Shown here in pieces: positions 1 through 8,975 of a DNA stretch of 64,000 nucleotides. This DNA comes from JAGPUQ01 sp963708735 (GTDB taxonomy: Bacteria; Pseudomonadota; Gammaproteobacteria; Pseudomonadales; Porticoccaceae). The notes under the pieces were generated by a model. It was not told the DNA's origin. It searched no databases and saw only the letters and a list, made by a program, of their open reading frames with translations. The stretch's first letter is position 1, and every line of letters starts with the position of its first letter. The position numbers and the translations under genes are program-made. The stretch spans positions 124,001 to 188,000 of the forward strand of contig CAVPTW010000022.1 of the NCBI GenBank assembly GCA_963708735.1, written 5' to 3'.

Positions 1-168
1 AGTGCGTGCGGCGAGCGGCGGAGGCTGCCATGCTCCGGCGATACCCTGCCTTTTGTTGGCCTGGCTGTAAGCAGGGATTTCGACGTTGACTGCCTACCCG
101 TTCGTCAATGGTCTTTCAGCAGTCGGTCATCGTGTTCGATCCCAGATGGAAGATCGGCAGGCTCCAGG

Positions 169-705
169 CTATCCCCGGGGTTTAATTCCCGTATCGCGCA
201 ACAAAATAACCGTGTGCGGATCGGTTTGACTGGGCGCCAGGCGAAAGCCCAGATCCCGCGCCAGGCTGCGCATGCGGTGGTTTTCGTAGAGTACATCTGC
301 CGATAGCTGGCGGATGCCCGCCTGATCGGCGAGGACAAGCAACCGGCGCAGCAGCTCGGTGCCCAGGCCCTTGCCCTGCCAGGCGTCGGCGATTGCAATG
401 CCCAGGTCCGCCGTGCCTCCGTTCTCGGACCGCGCATAGCGCGCCACACCGATCTGGCGCTCGTTCTCACCACTGCCGACACAGGCGATGAGCGCCATCT
501 GGTCGGGATAGTCCAGATGGGTAAAGCGTTCGGTCATCTCCGGCGTCAGCGCGGGCAGCGCGGTGTGAAAGCGGAAATAACGGGATTCAGGTGAGAGATC
601 GCGCACGAAGGCCTCCTCGATGGCGCGGTCTTCGGGTTGTATCGTGCGGATGATGATCGGCACGCCATCGATCCGGATTTGCTCGCGATAGTCGGGCGGC
701 TTCAT
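169..705 (-). CDS. GNAT-family N-acetyltransferase, Pat-like
   Basis: This 178-residue protein is a single GNAT domain that should move an acetyl group from acetyl-CoA to a protein or small-molecule amine. The acetyl-CoA loop QGKGLG is at about residues 110-115. The SRYFRF and DYPDQMAL segments resemble the GNAT domain found at the C-terminus of Pat/PatZ-type protein lysine acetyltransferases, but the large NDP-forming acyl-CoA synthetase part is absent. The ATG at 705 overlaps the stop of the upstream amidotransferase gene by 4 bases (ATGA), so the two are probably translationally coupled. The same frame stays open much further upstream, but that part is antisense shadow of the amidotransferase. 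The substrate is unknown. Confidence 0.85.
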   Translation of the reverse strand: MKPPDYREQIRIDGVPIIIRTIQPEDRAIEEAFVRDLSPESRYFRFHTALPALTPEMTERFTHLDYPDQMALIACVGSGENERQIGVARYARSENGGTADLGIAIADAWQGKGLGTELLRRLLVLADQAGIRQLSADVLYENHRMRSLARDLGFRLAPSQTDPHTVILLRDTGIKPRG

Positions 706-1496
706 GGCGCTGCGCGTCCGTGTTGCATCGTTGCGACCGATTGCCCCCCGCGAAACACCCGAAACTCTCCGGGATGAAACGGCTGCCAGACTTCGTCGCG
801 GGTCAGTGGCGCGGTGGCGACGACAGTCACCACATCGTCCGGCCCTGCGTGCTGGGCGAAGTCGATGGCCATATCGGCATCGATCAGGGTGGCGCGACCG
901 AAGGGTGCGCGCCGGGTGAGCCAGCTCAGGCGCGTGCTGCAATGGGCATAGAACGCGCTCGAATCCGACAACAGCAGATTGAAGACGCCGAGGGACGCCA
1001 GATCGGCGCAGAGTTCCGCCAGCAGTTGCCACAGCACACGCGGCTGGCGCGGTCGCGTCGGGAAGGCAGTGCGCACCTGATCGAGCAGCCAGCAGAACGC
1101 GTATTCGCTGTCGGTCGCGCCTACCGGGCAATAGTGAGCGAGCGGACGCTTTTTGATGCCGCGCAGCTGTCCGTTGTGGGCGAAGGACCAGGTCTGGCCC
1201 CAGAGTTCGCGGGCGAACGGGTGCGTGTTTTCGAGGCAGACCCGTCCGCGGTTGGCCTTGCGGATATGAGAGAGCACGATTTCGCTCTTGATCGAATAGT
1301 GCTGGATGAAACGGGCGATCTCCGATTCCGCGCTGGCGTCCGGATCGTGAAAGGCACGGTAGCCGCGCCCTTCGTAGAAGCCGATACCCCAGCCATCGCC
1401 GTGGGGACCGGTGGCGCCGCCGCGGCGCATCAGGCCCGCAAAGCTGAAGCAGATGTCGGTGGGCACATTGGCGCTCATGCCCAGCAGCTCGCACAT
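702..1496 (-). CDS. Class II glutamine amidotransferase, YafJ-like
   Basis: The 264-residue protein starts Met-Cys-Glu-Leu-Leu. Cys2 would be the N-terminal nucleophile of a class II (Ntn) glutamine amidotransferase once Met is removed. Further family features are GGATGPHGDGWG at about 34-45, SHIRKANRG and FAHNGQL, as in the YafJ/EgtC group, which hydrolyse glutamine or gamma-glutamyl amides. I chose the ATG at 1496 because it puts the nucleophile at position 2; a longer in-frame start would bury it. The stop overlaps the start of the downstream GNAT gene. The physiological substrate is not predictable; EgtC is a relative, but no ergothioneine genes are nearby. Confidence 0.88.
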   Translation of the reverse strand: MCELLGMSANVPTDICFSFAGLMRRGGATGPHGDGWGIGFYEGRGYRAFHDPDASAESEIARFIQHYSIKSEIVLSHIRKANRGRVCLENTHPFARELWGQTWSFAHNGQLRGIKKRPLAHYCPVGATDSEYAFCWLLDQVRTAFPTRPRQPRVLWQLLAELCADLASLGVFNLLLSDSSAFYAHCSTRLSWLTRRAPFGRATLIDADMAIDFAQHAGPDDVVTVVATAPLTRDEVWQPFHPGEFRVFRGGQSVATMQHGRAAP

Positions 1497-1513
1497 GGGT
1501 GATTCTCGGCGGA

Positions 1514-1906
1514 TTATTTTTTCTCGACCGGTTCCACGGGCAGTCCCGCCTGGGTCCAAGCCTCGAAACCGCCGCCGATATGACACACCGGATCAAGCCC
1601 CATGTTTTTCACGGTCTGGGTGGCGAGGGCGGAGCGATGGCCCTTGGCGCAATAGAACACGAAGCGTTTGCCCGAGGAAAACACATCCCGGTGGTATTCG
1701 CTGTCGGGATCGACCCAGAATTCCAGCATCCCGCGCGGCGCGTGAAAGGCGCCGGGAATCTTGCCGTCCCGGGTCAGTTCGCGAATGTCGCGCAGATCGA
1801 CGATCACCGTGCCCGGATCATCCAGTGCGGCGCGCGCCTGTTCCAGATTCAGGGTTTCGATTTCGCTCATGGCCTTGTCCACGAGCTGCTTGACACTGGT
1901 TTTCAT
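1514..1906 (-). CDS. Rhodanese-like domain protein
   Basis: A 130-residue single rhodanese domain. The active-site loop reads YCAKGHRSA with the sulfur-accepting cysteine at about residue 86, and the family motifs VIVDLRDIRE (about 35-44) and GGGFEAW (about 111-117) are present. Such proteins carry sulfane sulfur as a cysteine persulfide. The ATG at 1906 has a strong GGAGGA ribosome-binding site about 6 bases upstream, better supported than the longer in-frame start. It lies upstream of the amidotransferase gene on the same strand (17-base gap) and is divergent from tas. No signal peptide is visible, so it is probably cytoplasmic. Confidence 0.88.
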   Translation of the reverse strand: MKTSVKQLVDKAMSEIETLNLEQARAALDDPGTVIVDLRDIRELTRDGKIPGAFHAPRGMLEFWVDPDSEYHRDVFSSGKRFVFYCAKGHRSALATQTVKNMGLDPVCHIGGGFEAWTQAGLPVEPVEKK

Positions 1907-2016
1907 GGGTTCCTCCGGTTGTTGGCGGGGGCGACCGCCCGGGCACTTTGGCTTCATGGTAACCCATGCGTCGGCGTCGGCGGCAGGGTTGGTTGGCAGC
2001 GTTCTCATTCGGGTTG

Positions 2017-2159
2017 GCAGCTTGTTGAAAAACTGCTGCGGCAACCATCTGCTTCGTTGCGCGGTGCTCGCTCCCTCGCCTATCTATCGGATATGTCTCG
2101 GTCGCTGCGCGCCGTGCGCCTCGCATCTGGCCGCCTCGCGACGCTTTTCAACAAGCTGC
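2017..2159. repeat. MITE-like element with 15-bp perfect terminal inverted repeats
   Basis: The arms GCAGCTTGTTGAAAA (2017-2031) and its exact complement (2145-2159) bound a 143-bp non-coding stretch. The interior is itself imperfectly self-complementary around a centre near 2088 (TATCTATCGGATAT), so the whole unit could fold into a long hairpin. Single arms of the same sequence recur at 21642-21664 and 26413-26429. It sits between the divergent rhodanese and tas genes and ends 35 bases before tas. No transposase is encoded. Confidence 0.6.
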
Positions 2160-2194
2160 TAGACTGCGCCAAAACCATTCGGGAGATCTGCTTC

Positions 2195-3241
2195 ATGGAA
2201 TACCGCAAGCTCGGCACTACCGGACTCGATGTCAGCCTCATCTGCCTGGGCACCATGACCTGGGGCCAGCAGAACAGCGTCGACGATGCCCTGCAACAAC
2301 TCGATTACGCCCTCGATCAGGGTGTCAACTTTGTCGATGCCGCGGAAATGTATCCGGTGCCGCCGCGCGCCGAAACCCAGGGTCGCACCGAGGCATGCAT
2401 CGGCGAGTGGTTTACCCGGCGCGGCGGCCGCGATCGTGTCATCCTGGCCACCAAGGTGTCCGGCCGTTCGGACGCCACCGGCGACTGGCGCCATCTGCGC
2501 GGCGGGCCGCAGCTCAGCCGCGACCATATTCGCCAGGCGGTGCGGGATTCCCTCAAGCGGTTGCGCACCGATTACATCGATCTGTACCAGGTGCACTGGC
2601 CCGAGCGCACCACCAATTTTTTCGGTCAGCTCGGCTACCGCCACCGCGAGCAGGAAGGTCTCAATTCCATTGAGGAAACCCTCACCGCGCTCACGGAGCT
2701 GGTGCGCGAGGGGCTGGTGCGCCACATCGGCATCTCCAATGAAACGCCCTGGGGCGTGATGGAGTATCTGCGTGCGGCGCGGGAGCGCGATCTCGTCCGC
2801 ATCGCCAGCATTCAGAATCCCTACAACCTGCTCAATCGCAGCTTCGAGATCGGTCTTGCCGAGATGTCCATCCGTGAACAGGTGGGGCTGTTGGCCTATT
2901 CGCCCCTCGCCATGGCCATGCTCACCGGCAAATACTCCGGCGGCGCGCGGCCCGCCGGTGCGCGCCTGACCCTGTTCGATCGCTTCCAGCGCTATTCCGG
3001 CCCGCAGGCGGTGGCGGCCAGCGAGGCCTATGTGGCGCTGGCCCGCAACCACGACCTGGACCCGGGTGCCATGGCGCTCGCCTTTGTCAACAGCCGCGAT
3101 TTCGTGACCAGCACCATCATCGGCGCGACGCGCATGGATCAGCTCGAAGCCAATATTGCGAGCGTCCAGGTGAAATTGTCGGAAGAGGTGATCGCGGGCA
3201 TCGAAGCGATTCACCGCCAGTACAGCAACCCGGCACCCTGA
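2195..3241 (+). CDS. tas: NADP(H)-dependent aldo/keto reductase, Tas family
   Basis: A 348-residue aldo/keto reductase barrel. The catalytic tetrad can be placed at about Asp48, Tyr53 (in AEMYPVPP), Lys87 (ILATKVSG) and His134 (LYQVHWPE). The segments AEMYPVPPR-ETQG and QNPYNLLNRSFE-GLAE, together with the length, match E. coli Tas, which reduces carbonyl substrates with NADPH and was named for suppressing tyrosine auxotrophy. The ATG at 2195 is preceded by GGGAG; the frame stays open far upstream, but that part is shadow of the rhodanese region. It is followed 7 bases later by the DUF924 gene, probably in one transcript. Confidence 0.92.
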   Translation: MEYRKLGTTGLDVSLICLGTMTWGQQNSVDDALQQLDYALDQGVNFVDAAEMYPVPPRAETQGRTEACIGEWFTRRGGRDRVILATKVSGRSDATGDWRHLRGGPQLSRDHIRQAVRDSLKRLRTDYIDLYQVHWPERTTNFFGQLGYRHREQEGLNSIEETLTALTELVREGLVRHIGISNETPWGVMEYLRAARERDLVRIASIQNPYNLLNRSFEIGLAEMSIREQVGLLAYSPLAMAMLTGKYSGGARPAGARLTLFDRFQRYSGPQAVAASEAYVALARNHDLDPGAMALAFVNSRDFVTSTIIGATRMDQLEANIASVQVKLSEEVIAGIEAIHRQYSNPAP

Positions 3242-3248
3242 TTTCGGG

Positions 3249-3842
3249 ATGCCGGAAACCGTCCTCGACTACTGGTTCGGCGCCGACCGCGCCGATGCGC
3301 TGCGCAATCCGGCCCGGGCGCGGCTGTGGTGGCGCAAGGACCCGATGACGGATGCCGACATCCGCGCGCGCTTCGAACCCCTGGTGGTGCAGGCGCTGGC
3401 CGGTGAACGCGACGGCTGGGCGCGGACGCCCGCCGGCCTGCTGGCGCTGGTAATCCTCGCCGATCAATTCACCCGCAATATCTATCGGGGCACACCGCAG
3501 GCTTTTGCCGGCGATCCGCGCGCACTCGGCTGGTGCCGGCAGGCATTGGCGGAAGGCGTCGACAGGTCATTGCATCCGCTGGAACGGCTGTTTCTCTATC
3601 TGCCGCTGGAGCACAGCGAAGTGCTGGCGGATCAGGAGGCTTGCATCGCCCTGATGGAGGCATTGGTCGCCGCGGCGGAACCGGCAGCGCGTGCGCTGTT
3701 GGCCGACGCCCTCGATTACGCCCGCCGGCATGGCGAGGTCATTCGCCGCTTCGGTCGCTTTCCCCACCGCAATGCCATTCTTGGCCGCGAATCCACCGCC
3801 GCGGAGATCGCGTTCCTCAAGACACCGGGCTCAACGTTTTGA
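3249..3842 (+). CDS. DUF924 family protein
   Basis: A 197-residue, mostly helical protein of the DUF924 family. Recognisable family segments are VLDYWFG near the N-terminus, LWWRKD, LALVILADQFTRNIYRGT (about 64-81), LFLYLPLEHSE and RRHGEVIRRFGRFPHRNAILGR (about 158-179). These proteins are tetratricopeptide-like and have no established biochemical role. It starts 7 bases after the tas stop, so co-transcription is likely, but no ribosome-binding site stands out. No signal peptide or membrane segment is visible. Confidence 0.88.
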   Translation: MPETVLDYWFGADRADALRNPARARLWWRKDPMTDADIRARFEPLVVQALAGERDGWARTPAGLLALVILADQFTRNIYRGTPQAFAGDPRALGWCRQALAEGVDRSLHPLERLFLYLPLEHSEVLADQEACIALMEALVAAAEPAARALLADALDYARRHGEVIRRFGRFPHRNAILGRESTAAEIAFLKTPGSTF

Positions 3843-3858
3843 AGCGGCGCGCGCTGCC

Positions 3859-4299
3859 TTAGCCGGGGATGGGCGCGCGCCCGCTCCTGACCATCATGGT
3901 GAGACGGGCGATGCAGACCAGCTGGTCGGCGTCGTCCTGGATGCGGATGTCCCAGACGTGGGTGGATCGACCCAGATGGATGGGGCGCGCGGTCGCATAC
4001 ACATGGCCCCGGGTTGCCGAGCGGATGTGGTTGGCGTTGATTTCCAGACCGACGCAGTACGCCGCTTCCGGATCGAGGCAGAGCATGGAGGCGTGGCTGC
4101 CCACGGTTTCGGCGAGCAGGCAGGAAGCGCCGCCGTGCAGGATGCCGTAGGGCTGGCGGGTCTTTTCATTGACGGGCATGCGCGCGGTGAGGTGGTCCGG
4201 ACCGAAATCCACATATTCGATCCCCATGTGGTGGCTTGCGGTGTCGGGATAGTGCTGGTTGAGCGCATCCAGTGTCAGGGGGCGGTGCCAGATGGTCAT
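3859..4299 (-). CDS. Hotdog-fold acyl-CoA thioesterase (PaaI/YdiI-like)
   Basis: A 146-residue hotdog-fold thioesterase. The family signature QPYGILHGGASCLLAETVGS (about 48-67) carries the conserved histidine-glycine-glycine and the downstream acidic residue used for thioester hydrolysis. It is followed by a GLEINANHIRSA strand typical of the YdiI/EntH/PaaI group. It should hydrolyse an aromatic or short acyl-CoA in the cytoplasm; the exact substrate cannot be read from sequence. The start ATG at 4299 has a GAGGGA ribosome-binding site. The gene converges with the upstream plus-strand DUF924 gene. No menaquinone or enterobactin genes are near. Confidence 0.85.
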   Translation of the reverse strand: MTIWHRPLTLDALNQHYPDTASHHMGIEYVDFGPDHLTARMPVNEKTRQPYGILHGGASCLLAETVGSHASMLCLDPEAAYCVGLEINANHIRSATRGHVYATARPIHLGRSTHVWDIRIQDDADQLVCIARLTMMVRSGRAPIPG

Positions 4300-4359
4300 C
4301 GGTCGGTTCCCTCGGGATCGGGTTGCTGCGTCGCGGACGCGCGGTAATTGTGGGTATGG

Positions 4360-6083
4360 TTATCGGGGATAAAGCGGTTGCAGATCGCGGCCGGGTTTCT
4401 TGCGCTCGCCCGCCGGTATTTTCGCCAGGGTGCGGAGCTGCGCAAGCAATTCCTCCGGGTTCGGTGGCGGGCGGCCGCCCGGCGCATAGCAACTGTCGTC
4501 GAGCGCGCGGAAAACCGTGCGCAGCTGCTCGTTCCCGGCGCGCTCGGCGATCTGGCGCAGGCTGACAATCCCCGCGTCCTGCCAGTGTTCCCGCGCCCAG
4601 GCGAGAATCGCCGCGCGCAGGCGCACCCCGTCACCGGCAGTGGCGGCACGTTCGACGGCGCTGAAGTCCGCGCGCTGCGGCGTCGGTTCCCCGGCTGCCT
4701 GGGTCGTTGTTCCGCGCTGGCGCCAGAGCAGCGCAAAGGTCAAGGTGCTCAAGAGCAGCAGCACGTTCCCGGCGATCAATCCGCGGATCAGGGATGTGGC
4801 GCCGCCCGCGGGAGCCGCGGCGGTTGCGGGGGTCTGGACGGCTTCAGTTGCAGGCGCTGCGACGGTATCGGACGGCGCGACTGCCGGTATCCGCGGAGAG
4901 CCGGTAGCGGGCAGTATTTCGAAGCTTGCGCCCGGCACTTCGGTTTCCTCGAAGGCTCGAGTCTCGGTATTCCACCAGCGCACCCTGATGGGGGCCAGTA
5001 CCAGAGGGCCGGGCTGGTCCGCCACCACCGCAAAGCTCTCGGTGCGCCGCCCGGTCACGCCGGCGGCGGTGGTGTCGTCGTGCAGTTCCGGCTGATCCGG
5101 GTAGCGGCGGTAGCCTTGTGGCGCGGGCAGTTCAAGGGGCGGAATGCGGGCACTGGTGGTGCCGGTGGCGGTGAGGGTCAGGGTGCGGGTGATGGGTTCC
5201 CCGAGCTGAATCTGGCGCGTTGCGGTGCTCCACTTCTGTTCGACGCGCAGGGCCTGTACCGGCAGCCAGTTGGCGGCGGCGCCGGCCGGCCGCGCTGTCA
5301 CCCGGAGCGTGCGCGGCTCGGAGTTGATCCGCAGCGGGCGGCCACCGCCACCGAAGGCGCGATCAAAGGGGTCGCCGCCATCCAGCGAGCGGGCGCCGAA
5401 ACGGGCGCCGGGGATATTCAGCTCGCCTTCCTGTTCCGGGATCAGTGCATAGCGCAACTCGATCACCTGATAGGTTTGGCCCTGAATGTCCTTGTGGTAT
5501 TTGTTTTCCGCACTCTGGATGAGCTCGGCGCCCGGTACCGCGAGCGGTTCCATGCTGAGGTTGCTCAGATCGATGCGGGTGTAGAGTCGCAGGGTGAGCA
5601 TTACCTGTTCACCGGGAACCGCCTGATCCTTGTCGAGTACCGCTTCGGCGAATACCGGACGCTCCGCACTGGCTGATCCGCGGCGGCCGGGCTGACGCGG
5701 ACGGTGAGGGCGTGACTCCGTGCGTCGCCCGCGGTCAGCGGTGGAATTTGCAGATCGCCGGTGCGTTTGGGTGCCAGGGTCAGGCGCCAGATGCTGGTCG
5801 CATCGAAGGTGCCGTTGACCATGCTGATCTGGTTGCGGCGGCTGCGGTCGAGAATTTCGAAATCCGTATCGAGGGGCGAAAAATCCGGATCGGCGGAGGT
5901 CTTGCCGGGGTAGGTCAGGGTGAGCTCCAGGGTCTCGCCGCTCGCCAGCGTGGTGCGGTCCACACTGGCGGCGAGCTCTTCCGTTGCGGCGGCGGGCGAG
6001 GATACGGCCAGCAGCAGCCCGGCGAATAACCACGCCGCCAAAATCAGACTGCTCGCGATCGGTGTGTTGGACGGCAACTTCAC
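4360..6083 (-). CDS. batD: BatD oxygen-tolerance protein (frameshifted)
   Basis: Last gene of the Bat operon. It starts with GTG at 6083, overlapping the batBC stop by 4 bases (GTGA), with AGGAG upstream. Residues 1-34 form a signal peptide, followed by the beta-rich BatD ectodomain. The C-terminal half has a membrane segment (LIAGNVLLLLSTLTFALLW) and a cytoplasmic helical tail. The frame breaks near 5673. Upstream the protein reads to SPAAADQ in one frame, and downstream it continues in another frame as SASAERPVFAEAVLDKDQ. One missing base (for example one more G in CAGCC) restores a single protein of about 570 residues. Either a sequence error or a recent lesion; the rest is well conserved. 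Confidence 0.8.
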
Positions 6084-7993
6084 CAGCGTTCTCCTGCCGC
6101 AGTCGGGCGCTCGCCGCGCTCCTCGCGCTGCTGGCGCTCATAGTAGAACTTGCGCCGCAACAGGCCACCGGGATCGTCCGGCAAGGCCCGCAGCTGTTGC
6201 TCCTGGATTTGGGCTTCCTCTGGGGTTGGCGCCCGCGCTGTTGTGGATGTGCCGGTCTCGTTCCCCGGTTCGGCGGTCTCGGCGTCGGGCTTTTCGCCGG
6301 CTGTTGTGGCGCTCTCGTCGTTGCCGGTCATCCTCTCGGCATCCGGTTTTTTGGCGTCGTTGCCATTTTGCGGTTCGGCGCCGGACGTATCGTTTTCCGA
6401 TGGCTTTCCGGTGGACGATTTGTCGGCTGCCGGAGTCCCGGATTTTTCCGCACCGTCGGTTGGCTGCGACTGGTCTTGCCCCTGGGAGTCTTTATCGCCG
6501 GCGTTGGACGGCTGCTGTTGGTCTCCGGCGCCCTTGCCGGATTTGGCCTCCTCGCCGCTTTGCGCGTTTTTTTTGTCCTGCTGTTGCTGCTGTTTTTGTT
6601 TCTGCTGTTGCTGCTTTTGCACGCGCTGCACCAGCTCGCGGTTGAAGCGGGCATCGGTGAGGTCGGGATCCAGCGCCAGGGCGCGGTCGTAGGCAGCGAT
6701 TGCCCCCGGGTAATCGCCGCTGCGGGCCAGGGCATTGCCGCGGTTGTAGTGGGCATTGGCGTCGTCGAGCTTGCCGAACTCCGCCGCCGCCGTGCCGTGA
6801 TCGCCGGCGCGATACGCAGCGGTGCCGCGTCGGGCGGGATCGGTGAATTCCTGCTGGGCGGTGGCGGCGTCGCCGGCATCCAGGGCGCGTTGGCCGCGCT
6901 GGTCGGACCGCTGCCAGAGATCCTGCCATTCCAGCGCGCTTGCCGGAGGTGTTCCCAGCAGCAGCGGGGCTAGCAGCAGCATCGCGAATAATCCGCGCCG
7001 CCAGGCGAACACTGCAAACGGCAGCAGCAGCAAGGCGAGCCAGGGGCCTTCGTCGCGTCGCGTATCGCGGTGTTGGTGAAGCGCGAGGGTCCGCTCGCGG
7101 GCCTGGGCCGCGAAGGTTTGGGTCAGCATCTGCACGTCCCGGGTGTCGGCGCTCAGTTCCACATAGCGCCCGCCGTGCTGCCGGGCGAGGGCTTGCAGCG
7201 GTGCGGAGTCGAGGCGGGCGATCAGCAGGTTGCCGGACCTGTCGCGCACAAAACCGCCGCCGGGCAGCGGCGCCGGGGCACCCGCCGCGGTACCGACGGC
7301 GAGTATCGATAGCCGGACCGCCTTGGCTCCCGCCAGCTGCGCAGTCATGGCGGCGGCGGCCTCCGGGCTGACGCCGTCGGTAATCAGCAAAATGTCGCCT
7401 CGTTGTTCTCCCACGTTGGCGAGGAGTTCGAGGGCTTTGGCGAGGGCGATTTCGGGGGCGCTGCCCGGTGTCGGCAGCAGATCCGGCGTCAGCGCGGGTG
7501 CCAGGGCTGCGAGGGTGCGGGCATCGTCGCTCAGCGGCGTTACCACATGGGCGTCGCCGGCGTAGGCGACGAGGGCGGTGGTGCCTTCATGGCGCGCCGC
7601 CAGCAGATCCATGAGTTTGAGCCGAGCGCGGGTGAGGCGGTCGGGTTTGAGGTCCTGCGCCAGCATCGACGGCGACAGATCGAACAGGATCACCAGGGGC
7701 TGTTCGCTGCGATATATCGGTTGCGGCAGCTCGCGCCAGCTCGGTCCGGCGAGCGCGAGCGCAGCGATGATCCAGGCGGCAAGAATGATCCAGGGCAGCC
7801 GTCGTCGTGGCGGCGTGGCGCGTTGTTCCAGCAGCCAGGGCAGCAGAGCGGGGGCGATGACGTGCTCCCAGTCGCCCGCACCGGCATGGCGCCGGTGCAA
7901 CAGCACGGCGAGCCCCGCTGCGGGCAGGATCGCCAGGAGCCACCAGGGCCGTAGCCACTGAAAGTGGTGGATCAGTTCCAACGGTTCAGGCAC
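6080..7993 (-). CDS. BatB-BatC fusion: VWA domain membrane protein with TPR
   Basis: A 637-residue fusion of the BatB and BatC parts of the aerotolerance (Bat) system. It starts with two membrane segments, then a von Willebrand A domain with MIDAS motif DLSPS at about 105-109. A further hydrophobic segment (LALLLLPFAVFAW) is followed by TPR repeats (about 395-455). From about residue 460 comes a Gln/Lys stretch and a long, polar, probably disordered linker. The conserved end LRALPDDPGGLLRRKFYYE is at about 602-620. The GTG at 7993 has GGGAGG upstream and overlaps the end of batA by 8 bases; a longer frame exists but is shadow. Role: membrane complex linked to envelope or oxidative stress, mechanism unclear. 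Confidence 0.85.
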   Translation of the reverse strand: MPEPLELIHHFQWLRPWWLLAILPAAGLAVLLHRRHAGAGDWEHVIAPALLPWLLEQRATPPRRRLPWIILAAWIIAALALAGPSWRELPQPIYRSEQPLVILFDLSPSMLAQDLKPDRLTRARLKLMDLLAARHEGTTALVAYAGDAHVVTPLSDDARTLAALAPALTPDLLPTPGSAPEIALAKALELLANVGEQRGDILLITDGVSPEAAAAMTAQLAGAKAVRLSILAVGTAAGAPAPLPGGGFVRDRSGNLLIARLDSAPLQALARQHGGRYVELSADTRDVQMLTQTFAAQARERTLALHQHRDTRRDEGPWLALLLLPFAVFAWRRGLFAMLLLAPLLLGTPPASALEWQDLWQRSDQRGQRALDAGDAATAQQEFTDPARRGTAAYRAGDHGTAAAEFGKLDDANAHYNRGNALARSGDYPGAIAAYDRALALDPDLTDARFNRELVQRVQKQQQQKQKQQQQQDKKNAQSGEEAKSGKGAGDQQQPSNAGDKDSQGQDQSQPTDGAEKSGTPAADKSSTGKPSENDTSGAEPQNGNDAKKPDAERMTGNDESATTAGEKPDAETAEPGNETGTSTTARAPTPEEAQIQEQQLRALPDDPGGLLRRKFYYERQQREERGERPTAAGERW

Positions 7994-8975
7994 GCAGATC
8001 CTCCCGGGCCACCACGACGAGCACCAGACTGGCGAACAGTGCAATCGCCAACGGCCAGTGCGCCAGGGAACGCAGCGGACGCACGGTGTCGGGCGCCTGC
8101 GCCACGGGTTCGAGACGGTCCAGCTCGCGATAGATGGCATCGAGCTCGGCGGGATCGCGCGCACGGAAGTACCGACCGCCGGTGGTGTCGGCCAGCATCC
8201 GCAGCCCGGCTTCGTCGAGATCGGCCGAAGGATTGACGCGACGCGCGCCGAAGAGGGTGCGCTGGATCAGTTCGTCGGCGCCGATCCCGATGGTGTAGAT
8301 GCGGACGTGGTTGGTCGCCGCGAGTTGCGCCCCCTGGGCGGGGGTGATCTGGCCGGCGTTGTTGGCGCCGTCGGTGAGCAGGATCAGGACGCGACTGGTG
8401 TCGGGCCGGTCGCGCAGGCGCTTGACCGCAAGCCCGATGGCATCGCCGATCGCGGTGCCGTCGCCGGCGAAGCCGATCACGGCTTCGTCCAGCAGCGTCT
8501 TGAGGGTCTGGTGATCAAAGGTCAGCGGCGTGTGGAGATAGGCCTCGCCGCCGAACAGGATCAACCCGAGGCGATCCTGGGGGCGGCGTATCACGAAGTC
8601 GCCGACCACCGCCTTGATCGCGGTGAGGCGGTCCACCAGCTTGTCGCCGCTCTCCATGTCGCGCATTTCCATGCTGCCCGAGATATCCACCGCCAGCAGC
8701 AGATCGCGACCGCTGGTGGGCAGGGCAGCGGGCGTGCCGGTCCACACCGGTCGCGCGGCGGCGCCGAGCAGGGCGAGCCAGATCAGCGCCAGCAGGGCGA
8801 GGCGCACGCGGTGGTGTTGGCTGCGGCCGGTCGTGGTTTCCGGGTCCGGGAACAGTGCGGCATAGGCCGGGGCGCGCAGCGCGGTGAGATGGAGTTCGGC
8901 TGCGCGCCGCCAGCGTCGATACAGCCAGGGCAGCGGCGTCAGCACGAACAGCCAGGGCCACTCCAGACTTACCAC
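7986..8975 (-). CDS. batA: BatA: VWA domain membrane protein
   Basis: A 329-residue protein with two N-terminal membrane segments, a von Willebrand A domain with a complete MIDAS motif DISGSM (about 97-102), the conserved later elements GTAIGDAIGLAV and LLTDGANN, and a C-terminal membrane helix. This is the BatA layout, in which the VWA domain faces the periplasm or is membrane tethered. The GTG at 8975 is chosen because CGGAGG lies 6 bases before it and it overlaps the preceding stop by 7 bases, matching the chained overlaps of this operon. An ATG further upstream (9002) is possible. Confidence 0.87.
   Translation of the reverse strand: MVSLEWPWLFVLTPLPWLYRRWRRAAELHLTALRAPAYAALFPDPETTTGRSQHHRVRLALLALIWLALLGAAARPVWTGTPAALPTSGRDLLLAVDISGSMEMRDMESGDKLVDRLTAIKAVVGDFVIRRPQDRLGLILFGGEAYLHTPLTFDHQTLKTLLDEAVIGFAGDGTAIGDAIGLAVKRLRDRPDTSRVLILLTDGANNAGQITPAQGAQLAATNHVRIYTIGIGADELIQRTLFGARRVNPSADLDEAGLRMLADTTGGRYFRARDPAELDAIYRELDRLEPVAQAPDTVRPLRSLAHWPLAIALFASLVLVVVAREDLRA

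Noticed and set aside
1499..2194. N-terminal extension of the tas frame from 1499
   Set aside because: The added residues are antisense to the rhodanese gene and run through the 143-bp repeat; Tas starts at 2195 by homology.
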